64,000 bases of DNA from Flavobacteriales bacterium (GTDB lineage Bacteria; Bacteroidota; Bacteroidia; Flavobacteriales_D; Crocinitomicaceae), in the NCBI GenBank assembly GCA_947497485.1, contig CANMHB010000010.1:1-64000 (forward strand), in the 5' to 3' direction. Shown here one piece after another: positions 37,331-45,656 of the stretch. The notes under the pieces are model-generated. The model ran no database searches. It saw only the letters and a program-made list of their open reading frames with translations, and had not been told where the DNA came from. Made by a program: the position numbers and the translations under genes. How positions within the stretch are numbered: the first letter of the stretch is position 1; every line of letters begins with the position of its first letter.

Positions 37331-38425
37331 ATGCAGTTGCGAATAGCTTATTTATGTGGTACAACTGGTTGGGGTGGTTTGGAGATGAACCAACTCAAAA
37401 ATGCCCAATGGATGCTAGAACGCGAACATTTTGTTCAAGTCTATGCGCAACTATCTATCCCAATTGCGATTGCCGCAAAACAAAAAGAACTTCCTTTAAT
37501 TGAAATCGAAAAGCATAAAAATCACTACGATTTCATTCATGCTGTTCAACTGTATCGCAAACTAAAAGAACATAAAATCCAACACCTAATTATTCGAGCC
37601 ACATTCGATCAAAGTATTGCTGCAACGGTAGCTTTTTTATCCAAAGGAAAAATCAAAGTTCATTTTTTTATGGAAATGGATTTTGGCTCGCCAAAAAAAC
37701 AGTTTTTCAGAACCTTGCGCTATTCATTCTTCACGAGTTGGAATTGTCCCTTAGAATATTTGAAAAATCAAGTTATTCGGAATACACATGTTTCGGAAAA
37801 TAAAATCAATGTCATTCCTTCTGGATTGGAAATTGAAAAGATTGTTCCAATTGACAAACGCGATGCACGATCACAATTGAATTTACCTCTCGATCAATTT
37901 ATATTTGGAATCGTTGGTAGAATTGATCCAAAAAAAGGTCAGTTATTAGCACTTGAAGCTATGCTGAAAACTAAAATGACTGATTTTCATCTGTGTATTG
38001 TTGGTGAGAAAACCACGAATGAATCGGATTCCTATTTAAATGAATTAATAAATTTCGTCAAAGAAAATGATCTCGAAAAACGCGTTCATTTTTTGCCTTT
38101 TCAAACGGATGTTGCAATTGCTTTTTCAGCATTTGATTGGACGATTCTTCCATCTTATTCAGAAACGTTTGGAATGGTTACCATTGAGTCCATGGCTTGC
38201 GGAATACCTGTTCTTGGAAGTAAGGCGGGTGGAACAACTGAATTAATTTTAAACGAAAAAAATGGTCTGCTTTTCACAACAAATAACAATGCAGATTTAG
38301 CACAAAAAATGGATTTAATTTTAGAACAACAATTAACCTTCAACAAAGAAGAAATCAAAGCTTCCATTCTAAAATTTGATCACCACACGGTTTGTGAAAT
38401 GGTTGAAAAACTGCTACTTTCGTAA
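37331..38425 (+). CDS. Glycosyltransferase family 4
   Basis: 364 residues from the ATG at 37331, which starts the GT-B N-terminal strand QLRIAYLCGTTGWGG; upstream extension to 37247 would overlap the divergent gene. The C-terminal donor domain has FGIVGRIDPKKGQLL (about 193-207), LPSYSETFGMVTIESMACGI (EX7E motif, about 273-292) and GSKAGGTTELI. It probably transfers a sugar during lipopolysaccharide, capsule or exopolysaccharide assembly; no other sugar genes are adjacent. It is followed by the sensor kinase after two bases. Confidence 0.9.
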   Translation: MQLRIAYLCGTTGWGGLEMNQLKNAQWMLEREHFVQVYAQLSIPIAIAAKQKELPLIEIEKHKNHYDFIHAVQLYRKLKEHKIQHLIIRATFDQSIAATVAFLSKGKIKVHFFMEMDFGSPKKQFFRTLRYSFFTSWNCPLEYLKNQVIRNTHVSENKINVIPSGLEIEKIVPIDKRDARSQLNLPLDQFIFGIVGRIDPKKGQLLALEAMLKTKMTDFHLCIVGEKTTNESDSYLNELINFVKENDLEKRVHFLPFQTDVAIAFSAFDWTILPSYSETFGMVTIESMACGIPVLGSKAGGTTELILNEKNGLLFTTNNNADLAQKMDLILEQQLTFNKEEIKASILKFDHHTVCEMVEKLLLS

Positions 38426-38427
38426 AA

Positions 38428-39927
38428 ATGGATATTTACTCGTCGAAACAGCGTTGGAAAATCGCTTTGATTTTGGTCTCCTTGACAATCATCATTGCCT
38501 CACTCTTCGTTTCGAATCAAATGATTGATAAAATTGCCCAACGCGAGAAAGCCAAGGCGGAACAATGGGCGGATGCCATTCGGAAAAAGGTTGAATTGGT
38601 AAAATTGACCAATCAGATTTTTGATGAATTGCGGGAGAAGGAGCGTCAAAAAATTCAAATAGTCGTTGATGCACAGCGAACCATTTTAAATCCTTCTGAT
38701 TTGAACATGAATCAGGACATTGATTTTGCCCTGAATATTATTTCGAGCAACAAAAACATTCCCGTTGCAATCTTAACGGAAGACGGAAAGTTAGCCCAAG
38801 GAAAAAATTTGGATTCAACGTTATCCGATGTCGAGAAAGCAAGTATGTTCGCCGAGTGGATTGCAGCCGGAAGATCCTATGAAATAGAAGTTTTCGGTGG
38901 AATTAAAATGCAATTTGTTTATGGGGAATCCAACGGGTTAATTCGACTTGAAAAGGCGAGTGATTCATTAATCAATTCGTTTAATCGCGATTTGATTGAT
39001 AATTCAAGTTTAATTCCCGTGATTTTAGTCGACCAAAAATCGAATCAAATTGAAGTCAGTAATTTATCGGAAAAAGAGTGGAAGAAAAACGCAGCGAAAA
39101 CATTGAAAGAATTTAAGCAGCAGAATGCCCCGATTAGAATTGATTTTGGTACCGGTGTAAAATTACTTTATTACAAAGAAAGTCCAGAATTGAAACAATT
39201 GACGTGGTTCCCCTACATCCAGTTTTCAGTTATCGGCTTAATTGTAATCATTGGTTATTTGATGTTTTCTACGTTCCGTAAGGCAGAGCAAAACCAAGTT
39301 TGGGCTGGAATGGCGAAGGAAACCGCGCATCAATTGGGAACACCACTTTCCTCAATGATGGCGTGGGTGGCGCATTTGGAAGCTAACGGCGGCAATGAAA
39401 TGGTTGTTTCTGAAATGAACAAAGACCTGGAACGCTTGGAAAAAATAACCGATCGCTTCTCAAAAATAGGTTCGGGAGCCAAACTGGTTGAAGCAGATTT
39501 GGTGGTAACCATCGGAAACAACCTAGAATATTTACGTGCTCGACTTTCAGATAAAATTTTTATCGATTTCAAAGTCAAAGAAGAGGAACCAATTGTCATG
39601 TTGCACAACCCCGCACTGATGGAATGGGTGGTTGAAAATATTTGCAAAAATGCCGTTGATGCGATGGGAGGAAAAGGAAACTTGACCATTGAAATTCAGC
39701 GGGTACCTGAACGGGTGTATATTGACATCACCGACACCGGAAAAGGTCTTACTCCAAAACAATTCAAAACAATTTTCCAACCAGGTTATTCAACCAAAAA
39801 AAGAGGATGGGGACTTGGCTTGACCTTGGTTAAACGTATCATCGAAGAGTACCACAAAGGAAAGGTCTTTGTTTTGAAATCAGAAATCGATAAAGGAACG
39901 ACTATTCGGATTAGTTTGCCGTTGTAA
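38428..39927 (+). CDS. Membrane-bound sensor histidine kinase
   Basis: 499 residues. Two membrane spans (about 11-31 and 265-285) enclose a periplasmic sensor region of about 230 residues with no recognised fold, rich in Lys, Glu and Asp. The cytoplasmic kinase has the H-box AKETAHQLGTPLSSMM (His about 302), N-box ENICKNAVDAM, DTGKGL, F-box FQPGYSTKKRGWG and G-box LGLTLVKRI. The family is common in Bacteroidota; the partner regulator is not in the window. It lies two bases after the glycosyltransferase gene, so sugar-surface sensing is possible. Confidence 0.92.
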   Translation: MDIYSSKQRWKIALILVSLTIIIASLFVSNQMIDKIAQREKAKAEQWADAIRKKVELVKLTNQIFDELREKERQKIQIVVDAQRTILNPSDLNMNQDIDFALNIISSNKNIPVAILTEDGKLAQGKNLDSTLSDVEKASMFAEWIAAGRSYEIEVFGGIKMQFVYGESNGLIRLEKASDSLINSFNRDLIDNSSLIPVILVDQKSNQIEVSNLSEKEWKKNAAKTLKEFKQQNAPIRIDFGTGVKLLYYKESPELKQLTWFPYIQFSVIGLIVIIGYLMFSTFRKAEQNQVWAGMAKETAHQLGTPLSSMMAWVAHLEANGGNEMVVSEMNKDLERLEKITDRFSKIGSGAKLVEADLVVTIGNNLEYLRARLSDKIFIDFKVKEEEPIVMLHNPALMEWVVENICKNAVDAMGGKGNLTIEIQRVPERVYIDITDTGKGLTPKQFKTIFQPGYSTKKRGWGLGLTLVKRIIEEYHKGKVFVLKSEIDKGTTIRISLPL

Positions 39928-40079
39928 TTTTACAAGTTTCACTAGATTTCAAATCCTACGAAGCTATTCAAAAAGCTTATCTAGTTAATTTAGAGTAATT
40001 TACTTTAGAATTTAGCTCGTTTTCTTAAAAAATGAATACATTTAGTTGAAATTTATGAAGTAAACATTCTTTTAAAAGC

Positions 40080-41216
40080 ATGGAAAAACAAAAAATAGCC
40101 ATTATTGGAGGAGGAATCGCTGGACTTACCTTCTCAATTGCCCTTGATCCGGAAAAATTCGAATGTCACATTTTCGAAAAAAAAGAAAATTTTGGTGAAG
40201 TCGGTGCCGCAATTAGCGTTTTCCCGAATGCGCTTTCTGTCCTGAAAGAACTAGGGATGATGGAAGATATTTTGAAAACTGCTGGCGAACTTAAAAAGAT
40301 AATTCTAAAGACAGCAAAGGGCAAAACAATGAGTATTACGGAACCCAAGGGAGAATTTCCTATTCTTTGCATTCACCGTGCTGATTTACATGCTGTTTTG
40401 TTAAAACATGCAAATGCAAAACTTTATGAAAATCATGGACTAAGTTCTATTGAAGAATTGCCTTCTAATAAGATGAAATTGAACTTTGAAAACGGAGAAT
40501 CAAAAGAATTTGATGTTGTGGTTGGAGCTGATGGAATACATTCAGCTGTTCGCAAATATGTAATCAACGATGGTGCGCCGATTTTTAGAGGTTATAATAT
40601 CTGGAGAGGGGTTATTAAAACAGATTTTGCAATTGGACATGGAAGTGAAACGATGGGAAAAAATCAACGTGTTGGGATTGTTCCGATTAAAGATGGCGTT
40701 TATGGCTGGTGGGCGACATGCAATGAAGAACTGATGCAAGACGATGAACCGGAAGGCACTCGCAATAAACTTATGAGACTTTTTGCGGGCTGGCATCACC
40801 CAATCCCCATGTTCATGGAAAAGACTGAGGTGATCATAAAAAATAGTTTATCTGATCGCATTCCAACAAAAGGTTGGAGTAAAAACAATGCGGTTTTGAT
40901 CGGTGATGCGGCACATCCAACAACACCAAACTTAGGTCAAGGTGGCTGCACAGCAATTGAAGGAGCTTATCTTTTGGCCAAATGCATTGAAAAATACGGA
41001 ACAACGAAAACAGCCTACGACCGATACGAATCTTTGCATTTCGACCGTGCTAAAGAAATAAATCAGGAAAGTTTAAGATTAGGAAAACTAGGTCAATTAT
41101 CCAATCCAATTCTAATAGCGCTGAGAAACCTTGTTTTCTTTTTAACGCCTTCGTCTGTTTCTGTTAAATTATTGAGCAAGTATTTCGATCGCAGGGTTAC
41201 AAAAATTGAGGTTTGA
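40080..41216 (+). CDS. FAD-dependent monooxygenase
   Basis: 378 residues, PHBH/UbiH-like class A flavin monooxygenase. Rossmann motif IIGGGIAGL (8-16), the DG motif VVGADGIHSAVR (about 148-159) and the GD motif LIGDAAHPTTPNLGQGG (about 273-289) are intact. Such enzymes hydroxylate or epoxidise aromatic or isoprenoid substrates with NAD(P)H; the substrate is not predictable. No partner genes are near. It marks the left end of the accessory segment. A match to the promoter consensus upstream is poor (TACATTTA near 40030). Confidence 0.92.
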   Translation: MEKQKIAIIGGGIAGLTFSIALDPEKFECHIFEKKENFGEVGAAISVFPNALSVLKELGMMEDILKTAGELKKIILKTAKGKTMSITEPKGEFPILCIHRADLHAVLLKHANAKLYENHGLSSIEELPSNKMKLNFENGESKEFDVVVGADGIHSAVRKYVINDGAPIFRGYNIWRGVIKTDFAIGHGSETMGKNQRVGIVPIKDGVYGWWATCNEELMQDDEPEGTRNKLMRLFAGWHHPIPMFMEKTEVIIKNSLSDRIPTKGWSKNNAVLIGDAAHPTTPNLGQGGCTAIEGAYLLAKCIEKYGTTKTAYDRYESLHFDRAKEINQESLRLGKLGQLSNPILIALRNLVFFLTPSSVSVKLLSKYFDRRVTKIEV

Positions 41217-41306
41217 AGATTACCCGCCAAAAATTGAAAAAACAATAATATTTCCTCTCATCCTTTTTTGCCGAAGCAGAAAAAAGGAAGTAAAAAACTG
41301 CTTTTT

Positions 41307-41475
41307 TCAACTTTCAAAAGGCGTTTCCTGCGGAATACTCAGCCTTATCGCTTTGTGCCTGCCTGCCGGCGTACAGGCTTTGGTTCTGATGCTCCCGCCC
41401 CAGCGGACAGGTCAACTTACGTTTTCGCGAACCGCATCTTCGCTCAGACTCTCGTTAACGCTGTATGAAAGTTGA
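41307..41475. repeat. 169-bp GC-rich module with 10-bp terminal inverted repeats
   Basis: TCAACTTTCA at 41307-41316 and TGAAAGTTGA at 41466-41475 are perfect inverted repeats. The sequence between is markedly GC-richer than the rest of the window and includes GCCTGCCTGCCGGCG and an inner inverted repeat GCCTG / CAGGC. It looks like a small non-autonomous repeat (MITE- or REP-like); whether it is multicopy is unknown. Confidence 0.45.
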
Positions 41476-41535
41476 GGTGGAAGCTCAACTATTTCTTGTT
41501 TTAACAAAGTAATTTTTGATTGTCATCCTCCTCAA

Positions 41536-41553
41536 TCCTCCTTCCAAGGAGGA
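41536..41553. repeat. 18-bp palindrome
   Basis: TCCTCCTTCCAAGGAGGA: 8-bp arms with a two-base centre, just outside the IS110 transposase end. Similar short palindromes are common between Bacteroidota genes; here it may also be part of the element's target. Confidence 0.45.
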
Positions 41554-41569
41554 AGCCTTCTCCCTATTT

Positions 41570-42571
41570 CTATGATAATTCCAAACAATTGTAAGAAGAA
41601 TTTCTTTTAATCACAGCAAAAATTCGTTGAACGATTTTGTTTCGAATAGCATTTAAGACTGACATTTTACTTTTTCCTTCACTAGTTTTCCTTATGTAAT
41701 ACTCTCTGAGTTCCCCTTTTACTCGAATAGAACATAAAGCCGCTAAATGTAAGAGTGATTTCAGTCTTTTATTTGCCCTATGCGTCACTCTAGACCTACT
41801 TTTTATACTTGTTCCCGATGTATATACGAATGGAGCTATTCCTGCGTGGCAGGCAAAAGATCTTGGATTATTAAATCTCGTAAATCCTGCTGTTGAAGCG
41901 ATGAATGTCTGAGCTAATATTTTTCCAACTCCTGGAATAGTTTGTAGTAAATCATATTGTCTTTTTAGTTGTTGTTCATTAAGAATGATTGATTCGATCT
42001 TTGCTTCAATTTGATTAATCGCCGCTGTGAGACTTTCAATCAGTTGGATATTTAATTCCCTAATTGTTTGGTAAGATTTATCGGATACAAATCCCTTAAA
42101 ATCTTTAATTTGAGCGACATAACCAGCTTTTGTAGCAACATATGATTCTCTTTGAGAGAGTAATTCCCTCAATTGTTGGCTTTGAAAGTCTTTTACGGCT
42201 ACAAGACTAACTTTATCAGAAAATCTAAATGCATACTCAGCTATACGACAAGCATCTGTTTTATCATTTTTTCCTCTGGTTAAACCAATGCTTCTTTGAA
42301 TGGTTGCTCCTGATGCTAACCATACCGAAAAATCTTTATTTAATAACTCAGAAACAGCTAGATTAGAATAATGTCCTGTGGGTTCAAGACAAAATAATAC
42401 TTCGCTCAAATCGCCTACTTTTTCATTAAGTAATTCGATTAAGGCACCAAAAGAATCGCTTGTATTTTCAACAACAATTGGAGGTTCAACTAGTTTGCCC
42501 TCGTAATTCAAAATGGCAATGTCTAAGGTCAATTTACTGACATCAATACCAACAAAATAAGAATAATCCAT
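41570..42571 (-). CDS. IS110-family transposase (DEDD recombinase)
   Basis: 333 residues, intact. The N-terminal RuvC-like domain has D10 in FVGIDVSK, E63 in CLEPTGHY, and D103/D106 in NDKTDACRIAEYA. The C-terminal Tnp_20 domain has TIPGVGKILAQ, RSFACHAGIAP and the likely catalytic Ser in YTSGTS (about 252). Family enzymes use a structured RNA made from the element's own non-coding end to recognise donor and target. Length and motifs suggest it is functional. Confidence 0.95.
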   Translation of the reverse strand: MDYSYFVGIDVSKLTLDIAILNYEGKLVEPPIVVENTSDSFGALIELLNEKVGDLSEVLFCLEPTGHYSNLAVSELLNKDFSVWLASGATIQRSIGLTRGKNDKTDACRIAEYAFRFSDKVSLVAVKDFQSQQLRELLSQRESYVATKAGYVAQIKDFKGFVSDKSYQTIRELNIQLIESLTAAINQIEAKIESIILNEQQLKRQYDLLQTIPGVGKILAQTFIASTAGFTRFNNPRSFACHAGIAPFVYTSGTSIKSRSRVTHRANKRLKSLLHLAALCSIRVKGELREYYIRKTSEGKSKMSVLNAIRNKIVQRIFAVIKRNSSYNCLELS

Positions 42572-42589
42572 AATTTTGAATTTAGTTTA

Positions 42590-42745
42590 TAAATAGGATT
42601 AAGTATGAACTTTAACTTGGTAACTTTAATAGGTCGTAATCCTCAATTTCTATGCAAGTCTAGAGTTCAAAAAGGTTGAAAGTTCCAAATAGGGAGATAG
42701 GTCTATTCTATCGAAGGGAATGGTTCACTTTCAACCTTACTTAAT
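42590..42745 (-). ncRNA. Candidate IS110 bridge RNA region
   Basis: Lies directly upstream of the transposase start, where IS110-group bridge RNAs are encoded. It contains three nested or successive stems: AGGATTA (42595-42601) with TAATCCT (42637-42643); a 12-bp perfect arm pair AAGGTTGAAAGT (42672-42683) with ACTTTCAACCTT (42727-42738); and inside it GATAG / CTATC (42696-42700, 42708-42712) with a seven-base loop. The loop-and-stem layout fits a bridge RNA, but the RNA boundaries and guide bases are inferred, not shown. Confidence 0.4.
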
Positions 42746-42847
42746 CTGATCAAACTTAACATTGATCTTTCATATTACAAAACTAAAGTTTGAAGGGAGA
42801 CCGAGAGGGATGACTATTTTGGGGCAATGCCAAAAAGAACGAAACCC

Positions 42848-43198
42848 CTACTTCACCAACGCCCTCAAAAAAATCACTTCGCTCTCCAACTGCTGTATGC
42901 GTTTTTCGTATTGCTCGATAAGTTTGTCAGGCAATAATGATTGGCTAACCGCAATGTTTCCTTCTTGTGTGCCGTAATTATTAAAAATATTCTGATGATC
43001 AAACCCAAGTGCTTCGATGGGATCAACGTTTAGAATTTTCGAAATTTCATTCAAACGGTTAATAGTAAGTTGCGTTTCTCCGGTTTCAATTTTAGAGTAA
43101 GCACGGGTGGTTAAGCCCAATTGTTGCGCCATGTATTCTTGCGTAAAATTCTTCAATTCACGCAGTTGCTTGATTTTTATTTCTGGATGATCAATCAT
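42848..43198 (-). CDS. XRE-family transcriptional regulator
   Basis: 116 residues. An N-terminal Cro/C1 helix-turn-helix (about 8-62: LRELKNFTQEYMAQQLGLTT, YSKIETGETQLTINRLNEIS) is followed by a linker and a C-terminal coiled coil (KLIEQYEKRIQQLESEVIFL) likely for dimerisation. It is divergent from the GIY-YIG gene, and a perfect palindrome overlaps its own -7 box, so autoregulation is likely. Confidence 0.9.
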   Translation of the reverse strand: MIDHPEIKIKQLRELKNFTQEYMAQQLGLTTRAYSKIETGETQLTINRLNEISKILNVDPIEALGFDHQNIFNNYGTQEGNIAVSQSLLPDKLIEQYEKRIQQLESEVIFLRALVK

Positions 43199-43204
43199 AA
43201 GATA

Positions 43205-43219
43205 TGAACTAATAGTTCA
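43205..43219. promoter_or_regulatory. 15-bp perfect operator palindrome
   Basis: TGAACTAATAGTTCA: 7-bp arms around one central base. It lies between the XRE start and its -7 box, overlapping the latter by two bases, the expected position for a repressor site. Confidence 0.6.
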
Positions 43220-43225
43220 AATATA
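43218..43225 (-). promoter_or_regulatory. -7 box of the XRE regulator gene
   Basis: Minus strand TATATTTG, exact TAnnTTTG; leader about 16 nt and includes the palindrome. Confidence 0.6.
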
Positions 43226-43280
43226 GAAGTATAAATTCAAAAAATGAATATATAAATCGTAAAAAGAATTACACAGTTTT

Positions 43281-43288
43281 TAGTTTTG
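43281..43288 (+). promoter_or_regulatory. -7 box of the GIY-YIG/MORN cassette
   Basis: TAGTTTTG, exact TAnnTTTG; the ATG at 43313 follows after about 20 nt. No clear -33. Confidence 0.5.
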
Positions 43289-43312
43289 TAATTAGTCAAA
43301 TTGCTCAAAAGT

Positions 43313-43855
43313 ATGTTTTTCAAAGCGGATGAATTATTTCAGATTAAAGTTGATCAAAACGCAGTGTTTCCGTTGAATTTGATTTTTGATTACGAAAAAA
43401 ATGCAAATGAAACCTTAAACCAGCCGGGTATTTTTTTCATGTTGTACAAAGGTGAGTTGATTTACATTGGTTATGCTATTCAACAAGAGGCACTGGATCG
43501 TATGCACCGACAATTGGAAACAATTACCTTGCGCGGCTCCAGCGTTTCATTTAATGATTTAGCTGTTTCCACTATTCGCAATTCAAAAACAATAAGTCCA
43601 TTTTTCACTAATACAATGCTCGAACGCCGAAATGGCTTCGAAACATCGCAAAAGCGCATTTTATTCGCAGAAAATCATTGGCAGGATTTTGCCTTTTTAG
43701 ATCAGTGCATCTTGAAAAACTTTGTCTTTGATTGGTATCCTATTGATTCTGACATTCCTTCAAAATGCAATGCCTTAAAAGAAATGTTAAAGCCAAGGTG
43801 TAATCAGGAAGGTATATTACAGAGGGAGTATGAAGGATTAATTAATAAATTATGA
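43313..43855 (+). CDS. GIY-YIG-like protein
   Basis: 180 residues. The stretch PGIFFMLYKGELIYIGYA (about 35-52) matches the paired strands of the GIY-YIG nuclease core (GIF and YIG), and EALDRMHRQLETITLRG provides a helix with Arg/His where catalytic residues would fall. The rest is unfamiliar; the C-terminal half has NTMLERRNGFETSQKRILFA and two Cys. Nuclease activity is possible but not certain. The ATG at 43313 was chosen over a TTG at 43301. The stop overlaps the next start by four bases (ATGA). Confidence 0.65.
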   Translation: MFFKADELFQIKVDQNAVFPLNLIFDYEKNANETLNQPGIFFMLYKGELIYIGYAIQQEALDRMHRQLETITLRGSSVSFNDLAVSTIRNSKTISPFFTNTMLERRNGFETSQKRILFAENHWQDFAFLDQCILKNFVFDWYPIDSDIPSKCNALKEMLKPRCNQEGILQREYEGLINKL

Positions 43856-45630
43856 TAAAATTATTCAAAACAATTTTTTTCTTAATTGTACTTTTTGTTC
43901 TCAATAATCAAGTTAATGCTCAAAATCAAGTTTTATTTGAAAGTCAGTTAAAATCTCAAAATCAAGAATTATTTTTAAATGAGAAGCCATATACTGGATT
44001 TGTTTTAAATTTTTTTGATAATGGACAGGCAAAATCGCTTTACGAGGTTCAGAATGGCAAAATAGAAGGTAAAGTTATCGAATATATTTTTGACAAATTC
44101 TTCAATAAAAACAACTTTAAAGATACTGTAGAAATCAACCGAACAACTAAAGAATTTACATCAAAAAAGAAGGAGTTTGATCTTCTTATTCAAGATACAA
44201 TAAGGATTTCAAAAGAAGCGAAAGATTATTTAAATTACGAGATTGGTGGAATAGATAAGTGGTCTAAATTAAAAGAAAAAAATGATGCGGGTAAATTAAA
44301 TAAAAGGAAGAAAGAGGAATTTGATAGGTATGATTCGCTAGTACAAACCAAAAATCAATCCATTAGAAAATTAAATAACGTTAAAACGGAATTAAACAGC
44401 CTTGAACTCAAGATAAACAAAGAAGCATCAAAGTTTGATTATAATCCAAAAAAGTCGATAGAATTTAATTTGATCAACTCAATTAAGGAAGGAGAAGCGA
44501 TCGTTTATGACTCTTCAGGTAATAAATTCGGTGAGGGAAGCTATTTGAATGGAAAACAAAATGGTAAGTGGGTATATTATTTTTCAAACGGAAAAAAACT
44601 CGCAGAGGGTTCATTTATAAATGGAGATGAATCTGAAAAGGGTGAATCAGGTGTACCTAAAAACGGAAGAGATGGCATTTGGAATTTTTATCATGAAAAT
44701 GGTAAAATAAATGAAGATGCAAATTATAAAGATGGATTGCTCAATGGCTCAAGAAAAAGTTATTTTGAAAACGGACAGCTAAATGAAGAAGAAAATTATC
44801 AAAATGGGAGATTAAATGGAATAAGAAAAGTCTATTTCGAAAATGGCTCACTTAAAGAAGAGGGCAAGTATGAAAATGGTAAAGAAAACGGAATGTTCGC
44901 GTTTTATAATGAGAATGGAACCAAAGAGCAAGAATCAATTTACTTAAATGGAATCAAGAACGGAAAAGAAGTTTTATTCTATAAAAACGGAAAAATAAAG
45001 GCAGAATATTTTATTCAGGATACTGTAAGAAATGGAACTTTTATCTCATATTTTGAATCGGGTAAAAAGGAACTTGAAAGCGTCTTGAAAAATGGCAAAA
45101 CAGATGGTATTGTCAAAAAATATTATGAAAACGGAAAATTAGAATTTGAATCAAATTTCAAAAATGGTAAAACACACGGGCCATTTAAATTCTATTTTGA
45201 ATCAGGCGCTTTAAAATCGAAGGGCTCTGTTGACACTTTGTCTGGTCACAAAGACAAATTTATCGGTGATTTATTCTCTTACAGTGAAGACGGAAATCTA
45301 GAGAAACATTTTTATATAAGCAATGATGGTATTGTGGAAGATAAAATGGTAAATAATTCTAAAAGCACTTCTTCAAAGTCAAAAAATTCAAATTCTGAAA
45401 TGAATAAATCATATAAATGTAAATGTTGTAAATCAACAATTAATGGATTAACTGACGCCGTAGATAAAGATGGGAATGATTTTACTCAATGGATATTCGA
45501 TATTAACGCAAATGCCTATTACAGTCTAGAGAGCTCATTTAAAGCGCTTGGTTTTACTGATGTATACGACTACATGAGAAAGAACGAATATCCTTTTTGT
45601 TCCATGAAATGTTCTCGCGCCTGTTATTAA
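43852..45630 (+). CDS. MORN-repeat protein with coiled coil and Cys-rich tail
   Basis: 592 residues. Signal peptide (MIKLFKTIFFLIVLFVLNNQ), a charged coiled-coil insert (about 85-200), then about ten MORN_2 repeats (YLNGKQNGKWVYYFSNGK, YENGKENGMFAFYNENG, FKNGKTHGPFKFYFESG). A Ser/Lys/Asn linker leads to a C-terminal Cys cluster: CKCCKST and, near the end, CSMKCSRACY, a possible zinc site. The combination of secreted MORN repeats with a metal-binding tail is unusual. It overlaps the GIY-YIG gene and precedes an unknown secreted protein by 26 nt. Confidence 0.85.
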   Translation: MIKLFKTIFFLIVLFVLNNQVNAQNQVLFESQLKSQNQELFLNEKPYTGFVLNFFDNGQAKSLYEVQNGKIEGKVIEYIFDKFFNKNNFKDTVEINRTTKEFTSKKKEFDLLIQDTIRISKEAKDYLNYEIGGIDKWSKLKEKNDAGKLNKRKKEEFDRYDSLVQTKNQSIRKLNNVKTELNSLELKINKEASKFDYNPKKSIEFNLINSIKEGEAIVYDSSGNKFGEGSYLNGKQNGKWVYYFSNGKKLAEGSFINGDESEKGESGVPKNGRDGIWNFYHENGKINEDANYKDGLLNGSRKSYFENGQLNEEENYQNGRLNGIRKVYFENGSLKEEGKYENGKENGMFAFYNENGTKEQESIYLNGIKNGKEVLFYKNGKIKAEYFIQDTVRNGTFISYFESGKKELESVLKNGKTDGIVKKYYENGKLEFESNFKNGKTHGPFKFYFESGALKSKGSVDTLSGHKDKFIGDLFSYSEDGNLEKHFYISNDGIVEDKMVNNSKSTSSKSKNSNSEMNKSYKCKCCKSTINGLTDAVDKDGNDFTQWIFDINANAYYSLESSFKALGFTDVYDYMRKNEYPFCSMKCSRACY

Positions 45631-45656
45631 GTAGAAACGAATTAAATAGTATAAAC

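Larger units (their letters stand above)
41217..41569. other. Gene-free 353-bp stretch with GC-rich module and palindromes
   Basis: No convincing gene. It holds the 169-bp inverted-repeat module (41307-41475), a hairpin AGTTGAG ... CTCAACT (about 41470-41490), a perfect palindrome at 41536-41553 and the left flank of the IS110 element. Two open frames of 66 and 89 codons cross the GC-rich part but lack family resemblance or a start signal. Confidence 0.6.
41555..42760 (-). mobile_element. IS110-family insertion sequence, approximate limits
   Basis: Contains one intact DEDD transposase and a 190-base upstream non-coding region with strong secondary structure. A 10-bp inverted pair, CTCCCTATTT at 41560-41569 and AAATAGGGAG at 42687-42696, resembles the sub-terminal repeats reported for part of this family. 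IS110 elements have no classical terminal inverted repeats, so the ends cannot be set from one copy; the coordinates given here are estimates. Confidence 0.7.

Noticed and set aside
37247..37364. Longer overlapping divergent starts for the two-span protein and the glycosyltransferase
   Set aside because: Both extensions would overlap each other and the promoter; the inner ATGs give standard N-termini.
41206..41475. Open frames of 66 and 89 codons across the GC-rich stretch
   Set aside because: They overlap the monooxygenase end or the inverted-repeat module, have no recognisable domain and their residues follow the GC-rich repeat rather than a protein pattern.
43205..43855. Classical type II toxin-antitoxin pair made of XRE and GIY-YIG-like proteins
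   Set aside because: The genes are divergent, the XRE protein has a normal repressor layout, and neither product resembles a known toxin family; the cassette also encodes large secreted proteins.
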